Shown here piece after piece: positions 54,440-62,349 of a DNA stretch of 64,000 bases. The DNA is taken from assembly GCA_963711375.1 (NCBI GenBank), contig CAVQDV010000005.1:1302001-1366000 (forward strand), written 5' to 3'. A model generated the notes under the pieces. It saw only the letters and a program-made list of their open reading frames with translations. It did not search any database and was not told where the DNA came from. Made by a program: the position numbers and the translations under genes. Position 1 is the first letter of the stretch, and every line of letters starts with the position of its first letter. The stretch is from CAVQDV01 sp963711375. Lineage in GTDB: Bacteria; Pseudomonadota; Gammaproteobacteria; Coxiellales; Coxiellaceae.

Positions 54440-54659
54440 ATGACAATTCCCTACGAAATTGAGCCAAATCCAAAGTTTATTGGGCGCGAATATGAGCGTA
54501 AATTTATTGAAAAGGTAGCCTTTTAAACAGAAACGCGCGAAGACGATTCAAAAAGTCTTAATGACTACTGTTGGAGTCGAGAAAAACGTCCTCGAACATC
54601 CCTACTTCGATCGAATTATAACACTCAATGAAATTTTCAAAGCCGATAATTGGCGTTGA
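54440..54659 (+). pseudogene. Internally deleted AAA ATPase remnant
   Basis: From the ATG at 54440 the sequence NPKFIGREYERKFIEKVAF has the N-terminal FxGREYE signature of AAA ATPases, then a stop. A second frame gives KTIQKVLMTTVGVEKNVLEH, PYFDRIITLNEIFKADNWR and a stop at 54657, the typical C-terminus of such ATPases. The P-loop and nuclease-like core are deleted. It accounts for most of the gap 54179-54675. Confidence 0.6.
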
Positions 54660-54675
54660 TTTAGGTCTGAACTTA

Positions 54676-55863
54676 TTACAAATTACAAAAGCTTGCTGGT
54701 TCATCTGTAACTTTGCTTTTCCAGGCTTCTAGCATGGGATGCTGGCCCTCATTTTTTGCAAAAAAAATGCCATCTCTCAAGATGCTGATATCATCAGCAT
54801 ACCTCAGTACAGTTTCCACTAATCTTATTGGTTCACTTACATTCCCTTTTTTCCAGCGACAATTTAAAAACCAATAAGCGAGTCGTGCCTTTGTTAAATC
54901 GAGGGCTAGAGCCTCACATGTTTCTTGTGACACTTTTGTTCCAAAAAAATGAGTAAAGATCATCAACCAAATATCCTTCGGAAAAAAAGGCATCGTTTTG
55001 TTATGTAAAAATAATGATAAAAATAATAATGCTGCTTCTGGGGAGCTATGAGCAAAGGAGTGGAGGAGTTTAGAGTGTTGGCTGCGACGAAGTAGGGCGT
55101 GCATAGTGCAAGGATTAGCGTAAATAAGGTAGCATTGTTTAGCGGCAAACGTCAAAGCTTCAATAATTTTAATTTTTCCTGCAGGATCTTGTGTGTCAAC
55201 TTTAAACCAAGCTTTTATGTTATGAAGAGCAACTAATTTATTTAATTCTTCATCGCTGTAGGCATCCTTGGGATATGCATTGGAATTAGTGCATAGCAAA
55301 ATAGTGATTAAAGAAGTGTTAAGAGCATCAATATGTTTTTTCGTGTCAATGGCAAAGTCGAGTGATCCCTTCTGAGTAAGATCACAAACAAGAAATCCAA
55401 CTTGCATACGAATAAGGGAGGCCTTGTTTAACTGTTTTGCTTCTTCAGTACCTTTTTCCCACATTTGTAATTTTACTTCTTTTTCGAAAATATGAAGAGT
55501 TTTAGTTTTAAAATCTGATCCTATTGTTGAAATCAATTCAGGATGATCAAGCAAACCCGCAACGAGTTTTAAAATTTCTGTTTTGTTTTGATTAGTTTTA
55601 TTAATTTTGTTGCCTATTAAAAAGGCTTTGTAAATACCAACAGACAGATCTTTATAGATTGAACCAGCTTTATGTTCCCAGAATAACAGATTTGCTAATG
55701 AATCTAAATTTTCAGGCATTCTCATTTTAAAACTCCATAAAGTAATTTCAACATTAACAAGTAAATCAATTGATTCTCTGAGAATAGCTATACCCAAAGC
55801 GTCTTTATTTTCGTTCTGGTTCTTGTTCTTTTTGGCGCTAAAACTCAGATACTTTGGGTACAT
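54676..55863 (-). CDS. Rab-like-GTPase-derived protein with F-box-like C-terminal motif
   Basis: A 395-residue protein. About residues 118-250 can be aligned by eye with the Rab-like protein at 60332: STIGSDFKTKTLHIF matches TIGCDFDLKSINW, VKLQMWEKGTEEAKQLNKAS matches VKLQLWAIAGQERFGNLTRV, and VGFLVCDLTQKGSLDFA matches IAFILCDLTQPATFEAV. The P-loop is missing and DxxGQE is replaced by EKGTEE, so GTP hydrolysis is unlikely. Around residue 300 FPKDIWLMIFTHFF resembles an F-box. No secretion signal is assignable. A pseudo-GTPase effector is inferred. Confidence 0.65.
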   Translation of the reverse strand: MYPKYLSFSAKKNKNQNENKDALGIAILRESIDLLVNVEITLWSFKMRMPENLDSLANLLFWEHKAGSIYKDLSVGIYKAFLIGNKINKTNQNKTEILKLVAGLLDHPELISTIGSDFKTKTLHIFEKEVKLQMWEKGTEEAKQLNKASLIRMQVGFLVCDLTQKGSLDFAIDTKKHIDALNTSLITILLCTNSNAYPKDAYSDEELNKLVALHNIKAWFKVDTQDPAGKIKIIEALTFAAKQCYLIYANPCTMHALLRRSQHSKLLHSFAHSSPEAALLFLSLFLHNKTMPFFPKDIWLMIFTHFFGTKVSQETCEALALDLTKARLAYWFLNCRWKKGNVSEPIRLVETVLRYADDISILRDGIFFAKNEGQHPMLEAWKSKVTDEPASFCNL

Positions 55864-55875
55864 TACCCAGTTTTC

Positions 55876-56358
55876 TCATTTCATCGAATTTCTTAAAAGT
55901 AAATTCACTCCAAACCAACCCCAATAGATTCTGTGATGGTCAATTTTTCCAGCATTTATTTCCATCAATTCTAAAATATCGATTTGGTCACCGTTGGGAG
56001 TTTCGCGAGGATATTCCCAAATTAATGTATTTCCTGAACAAAAATATTGGCCAGTTCGATACCATCGAACTAAGTCATTTGGTCTTCGCCGGGTGCCTTC
56101 TTGTAAAAAATGATGAATTTCGGCCCTGCCTTTTAAAATGCCCGATTCTTGATTCAAAATGATAGGAACCAGAGGGCTTTCTAAAATGGCTTTTTCAGCA
56201 TACAAATTCAAAAGTTCATCCACACGGCGATTAGCGGCAAATTCATGCCATAGCTCGTAAATGCGATGAAAATCATTTTCACCGGCAATGGCACTTGGCC
56301 CCTGCGCTTGGTCTTCTTCAGTATCAGGTATTAGCTCTGGTGCTTCTGATGTCCCCAT
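55876..56358 (-). CDS. SnoaL/NTF2-like domain protein
   Basis: A 160-residue protein with an acidic N-terminal extension and an NTF2-like fold (about 28-150): YELWHEFAANRRVDELLNLY, GILKGRAEIHHFLQEG, and IDHHRIYWGWFGVNLL. SnoaL-like members are small enzymes or binding proteins with diverse roles. It lies 12 bases upstream of the pseudo-GTPase gene on the same strand, so the two are probably co-transcribed. Confidence 0.75.
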   Translation of the reverse strand: MGTSEAPELIPDTEEDQAQGPSAIAGENDFHRIYELWHEFAANRRVDELLNLYAEKAILESPLVPIILNQESGILKGRAEIHHFLQEGTRRRPNDLVRWYRTGQYFCSGNTLIWEYPRETPNGDQIDILELMEINAGKIDHHRIYWGWFGVNLLLRNSMK

Positions 56359-56465
56359 AAATGCATCCCCACGGTTTTAACCTTGCATAACTCTAAAGGG
56401 AACCCTAGCAGAAAAACAGGGTATTTTATACCTATAAACTTGTTGAAGAGTGTGGCGCTTTCTAC

Positions 56466-56585
56466 GTGAGTAGTTTATTTGGTCTTTTTAGTTGCCGCCA
56501 GAAAAGAAAACCCAGTGCTAAAGACCGAGAAGTGACTACATCTACCGAAGAAGTGAATACACTAGCAGGCTCTACCAAACATTAA
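56466..56585 (+). pseudogene. Tail of a lost Rab-like gene
   Basis: The frame SSLFGLFSCRQKRKPSAKD ... EEVNTLAGSTKH ends at 56583-56585. It resembles the tail region of the Rab-like protein at 60332 (VNGVTGLFSFGRKKSSSP). Together with the matching DNA at 61292-61380 it indicates that a second Rab-like gene once stood here, facing the 1192-aa gene as its paralog region does today. Confidence 0.45.
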
Positions 56586-59500
56586 TTAAATTTTTTCCTG
56601 CTACTGCTCACTTGTTTGTCACTTGCTATGGGGTTTGTACTAGCTGGGCCAGTTTTTTTAATATATGGGGAAAAAAATGGATGGATTTTTTTTGGCTCTT
56701 GTTCGCTTGGTATTTTTAATTGAGGTTCGGAATGTGAATTTGAGTCTTTCTCAGAATCAGAATTAAGCTCATCCCGATTACGTTTGGAGCGCTGGGAGCG
56801 TTTTGGATGCTCGGGAGAGAAAACAATTTTATTGTCAGAATCTTGTTTAAATTTAGCATCAGCTTCTGGATTATATTCAGGATCAGCATCAGAATCAGAA
56901 TCTGAACGTGGAACCGCTGCAAAGAGCATACTGCGTACTTGCGGATGTTCGATATAACTTGATTCACTTTGTTCCGAGTATATATCATCATTACAATCCT
57001 GCACGATGTCTTGAGCATTATTAACATAGGCAAGATAACGGGCTTGAAATTCTGGATACTTACGATCCCAATTATCCTTTCGGAATTCAGGGATTTCATC
57101 AGACTTCATTTCTATTTCTTCGGAATCAGAAAATAGCTCTCCCCATTTCAGTGTTTTGAATAGAGAATAGGGCAATTTAAAGCCAGCTTGCATTAAAATA
57201 CTTAAATAAGTAGCATTATGGCCTTGCCACTCGAATACTGCCGAAGCAAACTCAGAGTCATAAAGACAACAAGTCTTTATAACATATTCCAAGTCTCCCT
57301 GACTAAAGAGGCGACTTTTCGAGAGTAAATAGGCAATTCCATTCTCAGAAAGCTCTTCTTCAATGTCGGATATTTCATTTTGATTATCATAAATTTGAAC
57401 GACATCGAGAGGTTTTCTCGTTTTCATATTTTCAAAGCACAAAAATCCTTGAAAAAGATTTTGATCAATCTTTTTTTCTTTAATAAATCGATCAATTAAA
57501 TAGGTCAAGGGAGATCTATCTCCACTATCAAGCGATTTCAAAAGATTTTGAAAGAAATTATTCGATTTATAATACTCAAGCCCTTGACCTTGCCGTAAAC
57601 CATGGTCTATTAAATGTGCAAAAGAGGAAAATCTTTGCCATAATTTATTGAAGTCTGAAATATCTCCCCATTTTGCGCAAAGATGAAATATATTTTGATC
57701 GAGATGATTCTTGAGAAAAAAAATTCTCTTAGAAGATTTATGCAATAATTCCATAAGTATAGGCCAAATTTTTGTTGGAGACTCGGGATATAAATAGAAA
57801 CACGTTTCCATGGCTGTCAAATGACTAATATTATTTTTATTCAATTCCTCGTCTTCAGGTTCTCGAAAACGGCTTAACAAGCCAGAATCACATACATAAT
57901 TTTCTTTGAGTAAACTAAGCTCATAATAACTAATGCCATTTTGTCTGATGTCAATTGTCAGGTCTTCTAAATTTATATTTTTATTTTCAAGAAGAGAGGC
58001 ATGATCTTCGGTGAAAAAATCATTTTGCGTAGCATGAATTCTCTCTAATAGGTGTAAGGCTCGGCTTCTTTGGCCGTTTATTATTAAAAAATCATATAAG
58101 GAATTTCCGAAATTGTCAGAAACAGTTAAATCGACTTCTGGATCGTTTAAGCATTTTTCAAGAAATTCTTCGAATACCTTTTCTTTTGGTCCGAGTAAAG
58201 TTAAAGCTTGCAACAGAGAGCATCCCAATTCATCCAGTGCCTTCAAGGAATTGGAATCTACTTGCTCGAGTAATGTGGGTTTCTTAATAAGATAAAGTGC
58301 TGCAATTTTTACAAATCCTCTCATTAAGGCAAGACCAAAAGGAGTCAGGCTATTCTCATTAAGCAATTTATTTGGCAAAGCCTTCCACTTGGTCATTGAT
58401 GAAATCTTTTGAATGGTTTCAAAGTCATCTAAAGCCACTAATACATGCATAGGAGTTAAAGTGTTAGTCAATTCGGAATCAAAGTAGTCTTTTTTATATC
58501 CGCTGCTTCCGATTTCTTTCAGAATGTCCTCCTGAAAACAAATAAGATCATCATAGCTTACGTTTTTTAGACCCTTGCTGGCCATGTAAGCATTATTTTC
58601 TTCGGGACTTAAACAAAAAAAAGTATGAATAAAGTCTGTGATAACCAAGCGCATATCATTAAGAGTTTTAATAAGCCTTTGCAAAATCAGCTCGCTATAG
58701 AATTCTTCAAAATTTTGACTTAGCCTTTTCAAAGCCTCTTTATCACCAACAAAATCATTCAAATTTTTATGATTTAGGCTCCAGTCCACAATTTCATATA
58801 ATGCTTTAACATGAGAAAAATTTGAGTCATTTTTAGAATTTTTAAATTGCGTATCTAAAATAGAAAAGGGATCCGATAATTTAAAAAGTTCGGAAAGTAG
58901 AGATGAAACCTTAAGTCGTATAACATCCTTTTTCCCCTTCTTTTCTTTTTTTTGGGCACTAAGTTTAGGAAGGGCGTTGTAGATCATATGAGCCCACGCA
59001 AGCGGTTTTAATGGAGATTGAGGAATGCCGCGAAAGTGGTGGATATCATTTAAATTCCAACCAACAAATTTGCTTTGTTCTTCATAACCTGTAAATTTCT
59101 TTTTCATTCTGGTTGGAAGGGTAGTGGTGATAGCAGCCTTAATATCAAAAATAATTTGGGGGTTTTCTCGTTTTATCAAGTGTCGCACCACGCCTTTCAT
59201 TTCAGAACGTTCCAACAAAAAGGGCTCTAATAAGGAGTGGACATTGGGTGGCAGGTAAATCAGGCAATTAGTTTCGCTATAATAAATGCCTAAAGGAAAA
59301 ATTTTGGAAATCGCATCTTGAATCTTTAAAACGAGATTTGCATATTCGGATTGCATGAATCCTTCCCCGGGGTCAATGCAAAATCCTCCCGCCATTAGGG
59401 TTGGTCTTGTATTTTTGAGATCCGTCAACAAGCGGTTTTCATAATATCGCAATAAGCCAAATCCATTTTTTAATATCATCGATTTTACATCAGCATCCAA

Positions 59501-60160
59501 CATTAAAAAATAAAGATCGCTCTTTTGAAACTGTGATCTCAGTCGATATCCAGCTTCTTGAGTGGGACGATAAGACGCAATTGTGTTGCGAATTCCGCCA
59601 TAGGGAATCATTGTGCTTTTAATCTTTTCCTTTTCAAAAAATTGCACGTCGGATTTCGCCTGCGGATTTTCCTCGCACCAGTGTTTGGCCATTTGAAAGC
59701 TATCGAGATAATTGAAATTGATTTGTTTTACACCTTCTTGAGTAAAACTGAATGATGGCTTCCATAAAAACCCGATAATAATGACATGAAAAGGCAGAGT
59801 ATTTATTTTATTTTTTTCTGCATCACTGAATGTTGGGATGCGGCTTTCATCAATTAAGGACATTCGTCGATTGATCCCTATTACAACGGATAATCGGCTC
59901 AAGTCTTTTTCTCTTTCCGCCACACTTAAATCATTATCAAAAAAAATTTCTTCTCGAATTTTATCGAGCAATTGAATGGGATCTAACTCAGGATCTGCGC
60001 CATTCATTGGAATATTCGCAAGATAAATGGGCCGATCTGAACTAAAATCAGTAACTTTTGCTTGGGATTCGAAAAGCAATTCTAAGGTTTCAGGCACAAC
60101 ACAACCTGAATCAGATTTTTCCGCATAAAAAGGAAGTGAGCTAACGTCGTTTTTGCGCAT
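56582..60160 (-). CDS. Large ankyrin-type putative effector (1192 aa)
   Basis: The N-terminal 400 residues form an unassigned domain with strands such as HVIIIGFLWKPSF and YFLMLDADVKSM. The DAD triplet could be a glycosyltransferase-type metal site, but this is weak. Residues about 590-760 contain degenerate ankyrin repeats (TPMHVLVALDDFETIQKI, TPFGLALMRGFVKIAALYLI). The last 200 residues are acidic and Ser-rich (RSDSDSDADPEYNPEADAK), then RSQRSKRNRDELNSDSEKD. The C-terminus ASDKQVSSSRKKFN is shared with the neighbouring LRR protein. Size, repeats and charged disordered tail fit a translocated effector; this is inference. Confidence 0.75.
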   Translation of the reverse strand: MRKNDVSSLPFYAEKSDSGCVVPETLELLFESQAKVTDFSSDRPIYLANIPMNGADPELDPIQLLDKIREEIFFDNDLSVAEREKDLSRLSVVIGINRRMSLIDESRIPTFSDAEKNKINTLPFHVIIIGFLWKPSFSFTQEGVKQINFNYLDSFQMAKHWCEENPQAKSDVQFFEKEKIKSTMIPYGGIRNTIASYRPTQEAGYRLRSQFQKSDLYFLMLDADVKSMILKNGFGLLRYYENRLLTDLKNTRPTLMAGGFCIDPGEGFMQSEYANLVLKIQDAISKIFPLGIYYSETNCLIYLPPNVHSLLEPFLLERSEMKGVVRHLIKRENPQIIFDIKAAITTTLPTRMKKKFTGYEEQSKFVGWNLNDIHHFRGIPQSPLKPLAWAHMIYNALPKLSAQKKEKKGKKDVIRLKVSSLLSELFKLSDPFSILDTQFKNSKNDSNFSHVKALYEIVDWSLNHKNLNDFVGDKEALKRLSQNFEEFYSELILQRLIKTLNDMRLVITDFIHTFFCLSPEENNAYMASKGLKNVSYDDLICFQEDILKEIGSSGYKKDYFDSELTNTLTPMHVLVALDDFETIQKISSMTKWKALPNKLLNENSLTPFGLALMRGFVKIAALYLIKKPTLLEQVDSNSLKALDELGCSLLQALTLLGPKEKVFEEFLEKCLNDPEVDLTVSDNFGNSLYDFLIINGQRSRALHLLERIHATQNDFFTEDHASLLENKNINLEDLTIDIRQNGISYYELSLLKENYVCDSGLLSRFREPEDEELNKNNISHLTAMETCFYLYPESPTKIWPILMELLHKSSKRIFFLKNHLDQNIFHLCAKWGDISDFNKLWQRFSSFAHLIDHGLRQGQGLEYYKSNNFFQNLLKSLDSGDRSPLTYLIDRFIKEKKIDQNLFQGFLCFENMKTRKPLDVVQIYDNQNEISDIEEELSENGIAYLLSKSRLFSQGDLEYVIKTCCLYDSEFASAVFEWQGHNATYLSILMQAGFKLPYSLFKTLKWGELFSDSEEIEMKSDEIPEFRKDNWDRKYPEFQARYLAYVNNAQDIVQDCNDDIYSEQSESSYIEHPQVRSMLFAAVPRSDSDSDADPEYNPEADAKFKQDSDNKIVFSPEHPKRSQRSKRNRDELNSDSEKDSNSHSEPQLKIPSEQEPKKIHPFFSPYIKKTGPASTNPIASDKQVSSSRKKFN

Positions 60161-60331
60161 TTTTATTTGTCCCTATGAAAAAAGCCACGCCCAGTTTGGG
60201 GCTGATACGAGAGGTTAATCGAGTGAACATGTGAAATCAATAAAGAAATATTTCCAATGAAATCTAAAATTTAATATTTCCTTAATATTAGGGCGGTATA
60301 CTTTCCCTAATGATCACAACAAATAGGTGTA

Positions 60332-61216
60332 ATGATGAGAGGCTCAGATTCTTATTCCGAGAATGAAACGACAGAAATAATGCTTAAAACTTTGGTTTTA
60401 GGTGACATTGCTACTGGTGCCAAGGACCTGATTCGGGCTTGGACCTATACGGGGTTCGGTGTGCCTCGGACGACCACGATTGGTTGCGATTTCGATCTCA
60501 AAAGCATTAATTGGTCTAATGATACAATAGTTAAGCTTCAACTATGGGCGATCGCTGGGCAGGAGCGTTTTGGTAATTTGACTCGGGTCTATTATAGAAA
60601 TGCCGACATCGCGTTTATACTTTGCGATTTAACTCAACCCGCCACCTTTGAGGCGGTTTTAAAATGGAAAAATGATTTAACGTCAAAAATCGACGATCCA
60701 AATTTGACTATTGTTCTTATCCTGAACTATGCAGGCAAGTATCCTGTAGGCCTGCTAGATAATGCTAAAATGGATCAGTTTATAAAAGATAATTCTATCG
60801 ATGCCTGGTTCACTGCAAATCCTGAGCGGGGTAAGAGTTCTGATGGAGAGCCTCTAACATTTGCTATTGAGAGCTACTTGAAAAAAACTCAAGCAAGCAA
60901 GGATTTGCCTGAAAATCTGAATTTAGTTAGTCCGGCGCCTATTAGTTCTGCGCCTAAAGTGAGTATGGTCCAATCTTTAGTAAATGGTGTCACTGGGCTT
61001 TTTTCTTTTGGCAGAAAGAAATCAAGCTCGCCCGAGCTTGCTCAAGCAATTAATTCTGTGCCCAACAACAACAATAATGACAACAATGCGCCTGACCCGC
61101 GTCTTGAAAATGTTAATGTTGAAGAAGCTAGGAAAGAAGAGGAAATCAACGCCTCAGATGAAAATCAGCCAACGGAAAATGCTGATTCGATCGAACTAAA
61201 GGTTCTTGGTAAATAA
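60332..61216 (+). CDS. Rab/Ras-like small GTPase homologue with degenerate nucleotide motifs
   Basis: A 294-residue protein. Residues 17-190 follow the Rab fold: TTTIGCDFDLKSI (switch I/effector strand), LQLWAIAGQERFGNLTRVYY (switch II, RabF3-like), ADIAFILCDLTQPATFEAVLKWKNDL. Key residues are altered: the P-loop reads GDIATGAKDLI rather than GxxGxGKS, WDTAGQE is WAIAGQE, and NKxD is replaced by LNYAGKY. The last 100 residues are a Ser/Pro/Asn-rich tail with no prenylation cysteine. This is a clearly eukaryote-derived module, likely a Rab mimic or decoy. An intrinsic terminator follows at 61236. Confidence 0.85.
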   Translation: MMRGSDSYSENETTEIMLKTLVLGDIATGAKDLIRAWTYTGFGVPRTTTIGCDFDLKSINWSNDTIVKLQLWAIAGQERFGNLTRVYYRNADIAFILCDLTQPATFEAVLKWKNDLTSKIDDPNLTIVLILNYAGKYPVGLLDNAKMDQFIKDNSIDAWFTANPERGKSSDGEPLTFAIESYLKKTQASKDLPENLNLVSPAPISSAPKVSMVQSLVNGVTGLFSFGRKKSSSPELAQAINSVPNNNNNDNNAPDPRLENVNVEEARKEEEINASDENQPTENADSIELKVLGK

Positions 61217-61235
61217 AATCCCTCATTAAAGAAAA

Positions 61236-61264
61236 AGGAGGCGGATATACCCGCTTCCTCTTTT
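61236..61264 (+). terminator. Intrinsic terminator after the Rab-like gene
   Basis: AGGAGGCGG pairs with CCGCTTCCT (one G-T pair) across a 6-base loop and is followed by CTTTT. It starts 20 bases after the stop. Confidence 0.75.
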
Positions 61265-61267
61265 GAA

Positions 61268-61292
61268 TGGATACCAACCCAAACAGCTTTAG
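61268..61292. repeat. Dispersed intergenic repeat, copy 7 (5' part only)
   Basis: GGATACCAACCCAAACAGCT, then TTAGA. The T-rich second part is missing; the paralogous tail region shared with 56553-56640 begins directly after it. Confidence 0.6.
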
Positions 61293-61332
61293 AAGAGAAT
61301 TCATTAGCATGGTCTACCCATAATTAATTTAA

Positions 61333-62340
61333 CTACTTCCTACTACTGATCACTTGTTTGTCACTTGCTTTATTACTAGACGATAGCGTAGGATTTTCTT
61401 GTTTGGAATAATTGAAAAGCATCGACAGTTGCGCCCCAGGAACTCTCTTTAGAAACTCTGTGGGCAGCGCGTGCAACCAGCCCGGAGCAAATCCAATAAT
61501 TAGAGCCATAGCCTCAAAATCAAGTGTCTCGCGATCTCCCTCACAGAAGCCTTCTAAATTTAATTTATTTTGATAAAAGGCCATGAGCTTTTTACCTATG
61601 TCACTAGATAATGCCGGATGAAAAAGGGAGGGTTTTTCCCCTCGAATTTTGGCTCCTTTAACGGCATTAAAATAGTGATTGAATACTTTGTCTTTTAACA
61701 AGGATTGGAGTTTTCGCATCAAAATGAAGGGGTCTTTTTCAGAAGTAATAAGTTTATTGCGAGACATAAGAAGATCTGCTTCACTGCCACAGGAGTCAAT
61801 AAAGCTACACTCAAAAAGAATAATTCCAGTTAGAGTTTGATTTACCCTTAAAGCAGCGCAAATTCTTCTGGCGCCCTCCTTTAGGATTCTATTTCCAAAA
61901 AGATGAAGGAAATCGAGCGTTGTATTTTTTTCGAGAGCTTCAGCTATTTTAAAAGCCCCCTTAGAACTAAATTCATTTAAACTTAAATCGAGCGTGCTTA
62001 GCGTTTGATTTTCTATCAAGCCTTCACAAATTCTCTCGATTCCCTCATCGGTAAGCCCAGTCTTGGAGAGCGAAAGATCGGTAAGGGTAGTGTTTTTTTT
62101 TAAAACCTCGCCAAAATATTGGGCCCCCACTAAGCTTAGAGGGCTCTTTCCAAAATCGATTCGTTTAACAGTTTGATTTTTTTTCAAGGCCTCGCAAATC
62201 GCACGGAGTTGCTCATCGCGCAGACTAACGAGTACCATGAACATAAAGTTTAAGCCTGGGTCATTATTTTTTAATCCCTCTATGAGAATTTCTATTTCTT
62301 TTTCTTCTAGAGGTCTCGGTATTTCTTCATATCTCATCAC
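61333..62340 (-). CDS. Leucine-rich repeat protein (RNI type)
   Basis: A 335-residue protein. Residues 45-190 contain about five ribonuclease-inhibitor-type repeats of 28 residues (TTLTDLSLSKTGLTDEGIER, TLSTLDLSLNEFSSKGAFKI, TTLDFLHLFGNRILKEGARR). The rest is helical. The C-terminal NKASDKQVISSRK matches the end of the 1192-aa protein. LRR proteins of this type bind host proteins in Legionella effectors. It lies 9 bases after the RCC1 gene on the same strand and is probably co-transcribed. Confidence 0.82.
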   Translation of the reverse strand: MMRYEEIPRPLEEKEIEILIEGLKNNDPGLNFMFMVLVSLRDEQLRAICEALKKNQTVKRIDFGKSPLSLVGAQYFGEVLKKNTTLTDLSLSKTGLTDEGIERICEGLIENQTLSTLDLSLNEFSSKGAFKIAEALEKNTTLDFLHLFGNRILKEGARRICAALRVNQTLTGIILFECSFIDSCGSEADLLMSRNKLITSEKDPFILMRKLQSLLKDKVFNHYFNAVKGAKIRGEKPSLFHPALSSDIGKKLMAFYQNKLNLEGFCEGDRETLDFEAMALIIGFAPGWLHALPTEFLKRVPGAQLSMLFNYSKQENPTLSSSNKASDKQVISSRK

Positions 62341-62349
62341 TACTCCTCA

